Position numbers and translations under genes: made by a program. Shown piece after piece: positions 54,165-64,000 of a stretch of DNA of 64,000 nt (the first letter of the stretch is position 1; the number at the start of each line of letters is the position of its first letter). The notes beneath the pieces are model-generated. The model was not told the origin of the DNA and did no database searches. It saw only the letters and a list, made by a program, of their open reading frames with translations. The DNA comes from Timema cristinae (taxonomy: Eukaryota > Arthropoda > Insecta > Phasmatodea > Timematidae): contig JBCFYV010002294.1 of the NCBI GenBank assembly GCA_039000515.1, forward strand, positions 105,153 to 169,152, in the 5' to 3' direction.

Positions 54165-54420
54165 GCACCAGTGGTTGAGTAGAATAATATGCTAGTATAG
54201 CATTGCACTCTATCGCTTTTGTCGATGAGGTCGAGTTTCGAATCTCGTCCAGGTGAATTAGAGGGGCTTATCACATGTGATTTATCAGTGGTTTGCCATC
54301 CTCTCTATGCGCTAATGCAGGATCACTTCCTCTCAACTACCTTGGTAACCAACACGGAAGATATAAATAATAGTTTGTGGGTCATTTATAAAGGATATTG
54401 TATTTTAATTATAAATGTTT
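54165..54420 (+). repeat. tRNA-derived SINE
   Basis: 'CCAGTGGTTGAGTAGAATAA' (A-box region) and 'GAGTTTCGAATCTCGTCC' (B-box region) are followed by a body with 'GTGATTTATCAGTGGTTTGC' and 'CTCTCTATGCGCTAATGC'. It lacks a recognisable 3' tail. Confidence 0.6.
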
Positions 54421-55462
54421 GACAAAAAAAAAACCTACAACAAATCTAACAATATTATTTCCAATATGCCCCACACATTCGGTTAATCGACTAAAATTAT
54501 ACAAAAATTATTATTTGGAATAGGTTAATTATATAAAAATAGAATGTAATAAATTAGTTTTAGGGTTATTTTGTCATTAGATCTAAATATATCCCCGAAT
54601 ATCATGTGAATTTCTTGGATGTGATTACGAATACAGATTGGGGGCGGAGGTGGATGTTATTTTCAACATTTGCGCCGGAGTTTACTGACATTACAGCTAT
54701 AATGTTTGCTTGCATTTGCCAATTTATTTTAAGACATAGTCCCAATAAGTATTTAGTAGCTCACATGATAATAAAAGTGTGTAGGTTACTTTTGTTAACA
54801 TTTTAAGCTATTTCTATAATGACACTAAATTTAACAGGTTTTGTTTATTTAAGATTCAGATGGATACCTACTTTAATATGAGGTTGATTTTGTCTACTGT
54901 ACCCCACGAAAAAAAAAACCTAACAATATCATACGTTTTTTTCATCCAATTTAACTTGTAAACGGAATATGAATGATTGCACTAAAAAAATGCAATTTAA
55001 TATCTACTTTAATACAAGATATATAATTTTATTTTAAAATAAATAAAACTTTAAATACAAAATGATAGTTCAAAACTAAGCATTTTGCTCTGACAAGTAA
55101 GAGGATTTTCTACATACAAGACAGTCAAATTATAACGCATTAGACTAGTAACTTGACACTATGGGGATGGAGGGGTGAAAAAGGAGAGACTAGACGAAGA
55201 GACAAAGGATTTTTTGTTGTTGTTAAAAGCTTTATTTATGAAATGTCAAGATTTAATAAATTAAAATGTCCCACTAGTGGAAGCTGTGTACCAAATTCAA
55301 CCTTCTAGATAGTGGGGAAGTGAGTTAAATAAGGACTCTGGTCCACGCAAACAAACGGCAATTTCCTGAATGCATAAACAATTTGGTCATAAAACAATTG
55401 ATATAACATTCTTTATCAGACATTATCCTTAGACTATGTCACTGCATTTTATATAATAGGCA
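54421..55462. other. Gene-free stretch
   Basis: AT-rich, with only the repeat noted near 54850. Nothing else is recognisable up to the target duplication at 55463. Confidence 0.5.
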
Positions 55463-55469
55463 TCTGTAT

Positions 55470-55905
55470 GAGATCACTTAAGTTGGCCCCCCCACCTCCT
55501 CAAAATTAAAATTTAAATACACCACCGTTTTGCACCTATTTTGCACCGTTTTGCACCCAAGTATTACGTTTTGCACCCTAACCCAAGAGACGGTACGACT
55601 GTTTATGTTAAGGGGGGGCCAAGTTAAGGGTAGCCCCCCACTATCAAAATGTTGGATTTTTTTCATGCCATCTTAAAAGTCCTGTTTTGCACCGTTTTGC
55701 ACCCAAGTATGGCGTTTTGCACCTGAATAGTTTTTCAAGAAAAAAATATTTAAAACGGGAAAAGGTGGGGGGGCCAAGTTAAGTGTAGCCCCCCCACTCA
55801 CTGATTGGGGTTTTTTTCAATGCCAAAATAAATGTCCTGTTTTGCACCGTTTTGCACCCAAGAATGGCGTTTTGCACCCTAACAGATTCGCTAGAAAAAA
55901 ATATC
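55470..55905 (+). repeat. Left terminal inverted repeat with internal ~155-bp units
   Basis: Starts GAGATCACTTAAGTTGGCCC. Blocks of 'CGTTTTGCACCC' alternate with 'GGGGGGCCAAGTTAAG' and '..CAATGCCAAAATAAATGTCC', repeated at about 155-bp steps. Each unit pairs with units of the right end on the other strand. Confidence 0.88.
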
Positions 55906-56454
55906 TAGTATACAAAAGAATTAAGTCGTTGGACCTTCTCTCCAGCCCCACACTCTCAAATTAAGAATGTATATATAACAACGTTTTATACATATTTAGC
56001 ACCGTTTTGGATATTAATAGTTTTTTAAGAAAAATAAATAAATTTAAAGTTAAAAAATGTTCGGTAGTCAAGTTAAGTGTAACTATCGGAAAACTATCAT
56101 TTTTTAAGTACAATAAAAACAATTTTATCTACAAATCAAACAACATTGACCAAACATTTTTTTTAATATCTCAAATTTTCAAAAAGTATTATTTTTTTCG
56201 TAAACTACCCTCAAATTATTTATATTTGTTAAAAGTAAATATATATCTTCTTATTTATCATGATAAACAATTAACAGACACCCATTTAAATAACATATTA
56301 AAATACTTTTTGAAAGATTTAAAATTTTCTAAAATTTATCATATATAAACTAAACTTAAATTAATATAGTTTATTAAAAGCAATATACATTATTATTAAA
56401 TCGTGTAAAATAGTCCTCAATTGGCAAAATTGTAAAATCTATTTTCAAAAAACC
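55906..56454. other. AT-rich interior of the 7.2-kb element
   Basis: The 113-codon frame at 56007-56348 is an AT-composition artefact (Lys/Asn/Ile/Phe-rich, no motif). No gene is supported. Confidence 0.5.
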
Positions 56455-56690
56455 CGCTTCAGTGGCAGAATTGTCCAAGGCGTCAATATCCTGTTAGACT
56501 GGCCTGCTGGAGATGGGGAGATCGATGTTCGAATACCGATCGTGCCTACTGGGGGTATTTTTTCCTCATTAGTTTTCCACTCTCCAACGCAAGTGCAGGT
56601 AGATCACCTCTAAAATGATTTTTTTCTCCTCCCTACCCCATTAGAGTAATAATAATATATGCGTATAAGCTGAACAGGCAATAAAACAAT
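56455..56690 (+). repeat. tRNA-derived SINE nested in the 7.2-kb element
   Basis: 'CAGTGGCAGAATTGTCCAAG' (A-box region) and 'CGATGTTCGAATACCGAT' (B-box region) are followed by 'TAGTTTTCCACTCTCCAACG' and the tail 'GCGTATAAGCTGAACAGGCA'. Order and tail match the reference copy at 26697-26957. Confidence 0.7.
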
Positions 56691-59349
56691 GGAATTAAAT
56701 TTTTTTTCTTTTTCAAACTACAATTGTTCAAATATAAGTAATCAGCACTAGTGTTAAATGTATTGTTTAAGATAAACCAATAATTATGAAATTATTATTT
56801 TTGTAAATAACTTGCCAGATACCCATTTTGAGCCAAATCGTTAACATTATTTTCAAAACATTTAAAATTCGATAAAAAATCGGTATTTGGTAAACTACCC
56901 TTTAGTGAATTTTTCCCTAAAAAGCAAATGTACATTTTATTTTGTCATTTTGAAAAATACCCAGATTTACATATTTAACCAAACCGTTTAAGCCATTTTC
57001 GAAAATCTTTTGACTTTACAGAAATGATTCTTTATTAAACTACACTAGAATAAAATTTACTCAAGTGTACAGTGTTATTTGTTAGATCAAACACTAGCTC
57101 GATATAAAATTTAAACAAAATTGGTAGAGCCTTCTCTAAATATTTGTAGTTTTCAAAATTCACTCTTAAATAAACTACCGTTAATATAAAGATTAGTGTC
57201 AAAATCAACACAAACTCCCAAAGTATAGCCATTCAATTTTGAACAAAATCATTCAAACAATTTAGTATCTATATTCAGAAACAGAAAGAATTGTAAAATC
57301 CACTTTTTTAATTCAGGAGAAAATAAACTTAAAGCTTCATAATAATCTTTAGATTGAAAATGTTCATGATTACAATAAGTCTATTTTCTCTCCATATGAT
57401 AAAATTAGAATCCATAAAAAAAAAAAAAGGTTAAACTATATTTAGAGCATATTTTCTAACTTGTGAATAGTTATTTCTTAAAAGTCAAACATTTAAATAT
57501 AAAATACAGTTGTTATTTAAATTCTACATAAGATTCAAATTATTTTTTCTAAAATATATTAAACATTCTCAACTTTACAAATTTGGATTAAAATATGTTG
57601 GGGCAAATATTTTACATCTCTCAACTGTATAGCTAGGACCATTTCAAGTTAAATAAAACATTTTATTCAGCACAAAAGTGTGTCTATTAACTGGACCTAA
57701 GAACTATATTTTTCACTATTTCAGGCTATTATAAAAAAAACTACTTAATGAGCCATGGTCCGGGATATAAAGTGCCTCGTTATATTATAATTAATAATTT
57801 CCATTAATGAGAAAAATTGTTTCTTAAATTCTAAATGTCAATGGAAATAAGTCTTAAACTTTATTGTGTGTATATATATTAATCAAACATTTATAATAAT
57901 ATAGTAATATAGGAAAATAGTAGATTTATAGTATTAAAGATGCCCATGCACACCCTTCCAGGTCGAACACATTCCATAAAAGATGCTCAACTAGGGTAGT
58001 TCTGTTCTTACATTGATCACGTGGGCAAGATAACCATCAGGACCGACAGTTGCTCAGCAAGCATTTTTAAGATAGCGTTAAGAAACGTTTTCAGAATTTC
58101 TTAAATTTAAAGTAACTGAATATTAAGAAAAACAGGGTATACCATTAATATTTAACATAGTAAACCCGTCAGAAAAGGTCACCAGCTATACTGTCTCTCT
58201 TATGCATGCTCACCTCTCTTCTTTAATGTGTGGTGAAAGGGGAACAAGGAATTAATATCCAGTGAAATATAATAACTCTAAAAATAAGGATAGCCTTTAA
58301 TTATTGACCATCACAGATTCCAGATATTATACTCTTAATAGTATAAATGAAAATTACCAATAACAACCGTTCACATAAAAGAATTAAGATAAAGAAAACA
58401 CAAACATTAATAACATAAATAAAAATACCCAACAACAATTCATGACAATTATGACTTAAAGAACTGCGATAAAACCAACAAATGCAATAATGCTCCTTAC
58501 CCTTAACATTAAAATAATACACCAAGGAAATATATTGTAAGTAAGACGTTCCCCTTCCCACCCCAGTAGCATTACAGGTGCTCTACAAGTAACTATATTA
58601 TAACAGGAGAGATACTCAAAACATAAACCTTTCACCACCGTTTTTCCGAAACATTAATTTTCCAAGACACGCAGGCCGAAATATGAGGTTAAAGAACATA
58701 GAACAATTAAACTCACCGAGCTCATCTTACCACCAAATAAAATGATTACTCGTATATGAAACCCTTACTCTCTGTCACTAGGTTAGTGATCACGCAGAGT
58801 ACGAAAACCTGCATTGCATCCACAAAAATTGAAGATTGGAAGAGGAACAGATGACCAACTCAAAAACTCCAAAAAACCTTTTCTTACGCGTCCTTTCTCT
58901 AAAAAAGCTCCACACATTGTATCAAACCACCAATAGATGGCAAAACGTTAATGTTTTTACTAAACCTAGTTCTCACATAAAAAGAAACAATAACTATTAA
59001 ACATTTAAAAACCAAAGAGAAATTAATTCAGATAACTAATAATGAAAACAAAGGAAAATTAATGCGTAAATTAATATTGTTAAGAAAATAGTTCTGAAGT
59101 TATCAACGTCAGTGTCACCATCTGTCGATCTTGCAAAACACTCAACCCAGACCCCTCCCTTCCTTTGGGCATGTCATTGATGTTAGATACAATTTGCTAT
59201 GCTGGACAAAAATGTAAGTAAAGGCAGGCTACGAACAATAAGTGTAAAGACTACAACATAAGCTGCATCATAAATTGAATTTATCAGTCTCATTCTTGAA
59301 TGTCTACAAAAGTGGGCTATATATATGACTGTCATCCAAACCACTTTAG
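56691..59349. other. AT-rich interior with degenerate repeats
   Basis: Loose repeats of about 130-140 bp around 56800-57200 share 'AACCGTT(T/A)A..CATTTTC' and 'AAACTAC'. No gene is supported. Fragments of the gene at 59350 could extend upstream, but I cannot read them. Confidence 0.45.
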
Positions 59350-60950
59350 AAAACATACGGGCAATGAACAACATGGTTTATCCTAGGATATCTCGGAAAC
59401 AAATAAAGCAAATACTCATTGACAACATTGGTGATGTTGAATTCCACTGACCAGCTCGAATAAGCTAACCGGAAATATCTTTTTAAAAAATAGAGATGTT
59501 TCTATCAATGCAATATATAATTGTGATAATGATACGAATGTGAACATGCGGTGTATTTATGATGCTCTTTTACTCAGAAAGTGCATAAATTACGCTCGCT
59601 ATGACATACAATGAGAGACAAGTGTGCCGTTTGTGTACTGACAATATGCAGCCAATCCCAATTTACCAAACTACTAGAAACAAAAGTATTGTCAATCTGC
59701 TTTATGGATTGGGCTTCTCGATTAAGTATATCTGTCTTCTCAGGTATGAGACTCAAATCGCAGAGTGTGATATGAATGATGTCTGGAGGAATAATGGAGT
59801 GTATTTACTTGCAAATATGGTCAAGAGCTGATATATATTTTTCGCAATAGACATTGTAGATTTTATGGAAGATACCTCTAATGGAAAAAAAAAATTACAC
59901 ATGCCACAGCGCTGGCCATTTATCAGCGAAAAGATGCAGATGACAGTATAGAAGTTCTTCAACTGTGTAAAACGTCTGGAAACTGTGCAATATACATTCC
60001 TGACTGTTCAACTGTTATTAGAGATTGTTTTATGCCATCTAAACAGATTCTAAAATTCAAAACTTATCCTGACTGCAGCCAATTTCTGTAGGCCACCCTG
60101 GTATTACTGACATGAAGGGATGGTTTATAGGGAAGATATCCACAAAATTAGAGGTGCTTCCCTGCAAGATGGCACACAATGTGTAAGTTAAGACATGAGT
60201 GGAAATTCAAATATTTCAACATGGGCCACCTTCATTTCTCATATAACCACATCTTTGCCAATAACTGCGGTTCATGTTACCTCACTGATACTTGCGCCAC
60301 CAACAGAATAGTCAGCATTTTTAACAGTTATATTTCAATTACCAAGTATTAACCATCTAGTAATGGGTCCACAAAAAGTCAGTGCTTAATTTTGCCAGGA
60401 TTTCATGCCTTCACTGGCTGTGTTACCACATAATGTTTTTCAGGCAAATCAAATTTGGGAGTGTGTTGAAGAGGGAATAGAAAAATTTGTCTGTAAACTT
60501 TATATGCCATGATCTACAGTAACGACAGTGGGAGAAGTAAGATGGTATATTTAATAAAAAGTGAAATCTGAAAATATGCCACCCAAGTTGTCTGCTCTAA
60601 AATTCTCTATATTGAGGGATATTTTATTAGTGCATAATTGGAACAATGATTTTACTGCTCATCCAAATATACCATCTCCTGAACCGGGCTATGGTTTGGA
60701 AGCTAGTAATGGTTATTATGTTCTGAAAATTACAGACATGCCACCAGCACCTTTAGAAATATTATAGCTCATAAAATGCTATTGAAAAACAAACTGCCTC
60801 TCCAAATTGTGCTCCTGTTGCCGTAGTTATCTACCGTGCACCGATATGTTTTTGTGTCCAAATGATGATTCTCAGAAGTGTGAAACCAGTAGCCCTCTTT
60901 ATTCCCATGATGATGAATACTGTGATTGTAATAACTTAGAATTATAACAC
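59350..60950 (+). pseudogene. Decayed transposon-borne gene of an uncharacterised family
   Basis: Several plus-strand pieces in different frames read as one broken protein. They include 'RKQIKQILIDNIGDVEFH' (about 59389), 'TTRNKSIVNLLYGLGFSIKY' and 'YETQIAECDMNDVWRNNGVY' (59664-59810), then 'IFFAIDIVDFMEDTSNG', and near 60440 'QIWECVEEGIEKFVCKLYMP'. 'MPPKLSALKFSILRDILLVH' and 'IPSPEPGYGLEASNGYYVLK' follow (60567-60728). A cysteine-rich tail ends it (CYCKTNCLSKLCSCC-like, then LPCTDMFLC). The order and the C-rich, CXC-like tail resemble uncharacterised proteins I recall from cnidarians and arthropods; I know no biochemical function. Many stops and frame changes mean it is inactive. It is the only gene-like content of this element. 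Confidence 0.5.
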
Positions 60951-61867
60951 AGCATTTACAAACAATATTCTAACGCACAGTAATAATTTTCTCTTATTTG
61001 TATTGTGCATTTTTTCTATTTACACTGAATAACAAATGCATGAGAAAATTAATTATATTATGTGATTACTGTAAGAAATATGGTTCAGTAAATGTTTCAA
61101 CTTATCTTTTTTTAATTTCCAAAACAAAGTTTTTGCAAGAACAACTTAATTTCTCGCAAGCCTTGAATGTAAAAGATTTTTCCTAATGCTTTATTTAGAG
61201 TTAAACACAGTTATTTTTAAAGTATATCATTTTTAGAAGTCAATAATGCCATTGAACAAGTTAAGTTATTACATTAATGTTCACATCTGCTGAGGGAATA
61301 TTAATCTAATGTTTTCATAGCTCTGGGACCCTTAATGTTAGTGATAGGGAGGCCATAAATATTTCAAACTAAAGATTATTATAATTGTTTACCATTAGTA
61401 AATCTAAAAACATTAATTTTCTTACTACCATCAAAACTAATAGAAAAAAGTTAAAATGTTTAGCGTTTATTAATATTTCTGGAGATAATAGGTTAATTAC
61501 ATGCTGTCAGCCAAATTGTAGAAAAATGTATTAGCTTTAATTTTAGTTAGTGTGGACTTTTATATTATAGAATCTATGGAAATTACAGTCAATAATGTTG
61601 TAAACAAGTAACATGATATTTACTATTCCCCTGCGCCACACATCCCTGCCCTACAACCCTCCCCCCCCCCTCTCCCTCACCCACTCATGATTTTTGGAAG
61701 TGGCAACATGTGTTTTTGAACTATATGGGGTGCCAATTAATAACTTAAAAAAACAAGGCAATACTGTATCACAAATTCTCACGGCAAGCCAGTTGCTCCC
61801 CGCTAGGAGAGTCCAACGATTTGATTTCTTTGTATCTTAAATATTTTTTGTCTCGCTAATCTTTAGG
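60951..61867. other. Gene-free interior
   Basis: AT-rich DNA between the decayed gene and the right inverted terminus, with a C-rich run at 61653-61672. I see no further gene. Confidence 0.5.
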
Positions 61868-62706
61868 GTGCAAAATGGTGCAAAACAGGAATTTTATTTT
61901 GGCATTAAAAAAACACAATTATTGAGTTGGGGGGCTTACATTAACTTGGCCCCCCACCTTTTTCCGTTTTAAAATATTTTTTTTCTTGAAAAAACTATTC
62001 AGGTGCAAAACGCCTACTGGGTGCAAAACAGGACATTTATTTTGGCACTGAAAAAAAAAACCCACCATTGAGTGGGCGGGGCTACACTTATTGGCCCCCC
62101 CCCCCTTTTCATTTTAAAATATTTTTTTCTTAAAAAAACTATTCAGGTGCAAAACGCATACTTGGGTGCAAAAAGGTACAAAACAGGAATTTATTTTGGC
62201 ATTGAAAAAAAACCTCAACCATGAGTGGGGGGGGCAAACACTTAACTTGGCCCCCCCACCTTTTTCCATTTTAAATATTTTTTCTTGAAAAACTATTCAG
62301 GTGCAAAACGCCATACTTGGGTGCAAAAAAGGTTTTGAAAAAACAGGACATTTATTTTGGCATTGAAAAAAACCCCAATCAGTGAGTGGGGGGGCTATAC
62401 TTAACTTGGCCCCCCCCCCTTTTTCCGTTTTAAATATTTTTTTCTTGAAAAATATCAGGTGCAAAACGCCATACTTGGGTGCAAAACGGTGCAAAACAGG
62501 ATTTTTAAGTGGCATAAAAAAAAACCCCACATTTTGATAGGGGGGGCTACCCTTAACTTGGCCCCCCTTAACAAACAGTCGTACCGTCTCTTGGGTTAGG
62601 GTGCAAAACGTAATACTTGGGTGCAAAACGGTGCAAAATAGGTGCAAAACGGTGGTGTATTTAAATTTTAATTTTGAGGGGTGGGGGGGCCAACTTAAGT
62701 GATCTC
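61868..62706 (-). repeat. Right terminal inverted repeat, expanded
   Basis: Inverted counterpart of 55470-55905 with more units ('GGTGCAAAACGGTGCAAAAC', 'ACTTAACTTGGCCCCCC', 'TATTTTGGCATTGAAAAA'). G, C and A runs are longer and more irregular than at the left end, partly natural and perhaps partly base-calling error. Confidence 0.85.
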
Positions 62707-62713
62707 TCTGTAT

Positions 62714-63424
62714 GGGACAACTTGTTTAATGTATTAGTGTATAAATGTACAGTTCCCCAAAGGAGAACAAAACAAGTATGCCAGTGAGTGTACGTCCCCC
62801 CCCCCTTTCTCTCCCAAGAACTTCATGACCTTGATCGCTGGTGTGGGTGGAGGGGGTTACGTTCCTTCGTTGGAGGATATGACTTTCATGCTTAATTTTT
62901 TTTACACTTCATTTAATTTTTCATCCATTATTTCTCCTTCACTCTCACCAAGACATGCCTTTCAATGAATTGCATTTACTGTCTTTTTTATTTTATTTCA
63001 TATAATTAGTTTTGAGTTACTTAATTATAGTGTTTTTACGTAAAAGCCTCTTATGGGTAAACACGTAGTTAAAAATAATAATAATAATAATAGTTTTTTA
63101 AACATTTTTATGTAAGTTTTCTAACAATAAAGTATTTGAAAATATGATACTATAATGCCAACATTGCTTCATTATTTAAACAACTTTTGCCAGGGTCTTT
63201 GGTCCTTCTATTTTTTTTCTGCCATTTTAAACAGGTTAAAATTTTACCTTGAGGAGGAAGTAACAAAAAATTATGTTTTTTTTTAGGAACTAAAAAAAAA
63301 ACTTTTTTAAAAAATAATGTTTTTTTTTTCAAAAACAAGTTTCAGTATGCATTTTAAAATTATCCGATGAATGCTATTTTTTTTTAAAGTTGTTACTTAA
63401 ACTTTTTTTGAAAAAAAGTTACCC
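62714..63424. other. Low-complexity stretch
   Basis: Contains an (AAT)n run at about 63077-63092 and unusually many long T and A runs from 63150 on. No gene is supported. Confidence 0.5.
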
Positions 63425-63655
63425 CCTAGGGCGTGTTGGCTAAAGCGCTGTCGTGTTAGCTTACCCCCAAGGGGGGGAGATTAGGTTGAATTCGGTCAGG
63501 GGAACGGGGGTGGTTTTCCCAAATGGGGTTTCCACTTCCCCCCCCACCCCAAGTGGGTTCACTTACTTTTAACCTTCACAATTCCCCAAACCTTTGCGTA
63601 ATTAGTACTTAAAGCTTAAACCCGAAGGGTTTTAAGACCCCGGGCTAAAAATAAC
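63425..63655 (+). repeat. tRNA-derived SINE, homopolymer-inflated
   Basis: 'GGCGTGTTGGCTAAAGCGCT' (A-box region), 'GATTAGGTTGAATTCGGTCA' (B-box region), then 'GGGTGGTTTTCCCAAATGG' and the tail 'GCGTAATTAGTACTTAAAGC', plus 'CCCGAAGGGTTTTAAGACCC'. It matches the reference at 26697-26957 unit for unit but with extra bases in G, C and A runs. Confidence 0.65.
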
Positions 63656-64000
63656 CCATTGGGTTTTGAAAAAATCGGTTTTTTTCATGTTTTTAAAATT
63701 TTTAATGAAAAGTAGCAAAAATTTAATTATTGCTTTTTCTTTTTAAAAAAAATTTATTTAAAATAGTCCATTTAAATTTCAAAATTTCCCCTCCTCCCTT
63801 TTTTAAAAATTTCAAAAAACTAAAATGATTTTTAAGTACATTTCAATTTAAAATTTCGGTATACGAACTTTAATTTGATACTGGCTAAATAGGGGGACAC
63901 CCAACCTCCTTTTTAAAATTTTTGTTATTTTTTGATAATTCGTACTTTTTTGGTTAGTGCGTACAACCCAAAGGGTAGTAAAAAATGGTGTAAAAATGAT
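63656..64000. other. Low-complexity window end
   Basis: Long A and T runs; nothing recognisable. Confidence 0.5.

Larger units (their letters stand above)
55470..62706. mobile_element. 7.2-kb transposon with repeat-filled terminal inverted repeats
   Basis: The two ends are mirror images: GAGATCACTTAAGTTGGCCC at 55470 and its complement ending at 62706. Identical heptamers TCTGTAT abut both ends (55463-55469, 62707-62713), indicating a target duplication. The terminal regions consist of about 150-bp units rich in 'TTTTGCACCGTTTTGCACCC', with about three at the left and five or six at the right. The interior holds a nested SINE and one decayed gene (59350-60950, plus). Superfamily is undetermined. 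A 7-bp TSD has been described for some Dada elements and is close to the 8 bp of hAT/P, but none is proven here. Confidence 0.78.

Noticed and set aside
56007..56348. 113-codon frame inside the 7.2-kb element
   Set aside because: Its composition (Lys, Asn, Ile, Phe, Tyr) is what AT-rich noncoding DNA gives, and it has no recognisable motif.

Overview
This window is AT-rich animal DNA made almost entirely of transposable elements, their decayed relatives and tandem repeats. I found no host protein gene, rRNA or functional tRNA. The element types point to an invertebrate, most likely an arthropod: piggyBac, hAT of the ZBED5/SCAND3 and ZMYM/DUF4371 kinds, PIF/Harbinger with a MADF partner gene, a Mutator-like transposase fused to a YqaJ nuclease, and many tRNA-derived SINEs with TAA-rich tails. 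The species is not identifiable from sequence alone.

Layout. 1-3.9 kb: a degenerate two-copy repeat, SINE pieces and a foldback element. 3.9-8.0 kb: about 72 head-to-tail copies of a 56-bp tRNA-like monomer carrying both internal Pol III boxes, running into a SINE body. 9.4-12.0 kb: a piggyBac element with an intact 594-codon transposase, terminal repeats and TTAA target duplications. 12-18 kb: gene-free DNA with small hAT-like elements, including a hAT copy nested in a foldback MITE. 18.27-38.58 kb: a 20.3-kb palindromic block bounded by TTAA on both sides, with arms of about 7.5 kb. Each arm holds a copy of a spliced Mutator-like/YqaJ transposase gene, a nested hAT, two SINEs and minisatellites. 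The left gene continues into the 5.2-kb spacer; the right copy starts at its main coding exon. 39-48 kb: a mariner-type foldback MITE, a hAT-like MITE and a ZBED5-like hAT with a perfect 8-bp target duplication. 48.23-52.25 kb: a solo LTR split by a PIF/Harbinger element whose two genes are interlocked on opposite strands. 55.47-62.71 kb: a 7.2-kb element with repeat-filled inverted termini, a 7-bp target duplication and a decayed gene that I can only tentatively relate to an uncharacterised metazoan family. 62.7-64 kb: homopolymer-rich sequence with one more SINE.

Only the piggyBac transposase reads through as a complete gene. All the others carry stops or frameshifts, and many of the frameshifts lie in A-runs, so base-calling error should be excluded before calling them dead. 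Family assignments come from reading translated motifs; no database search was run.
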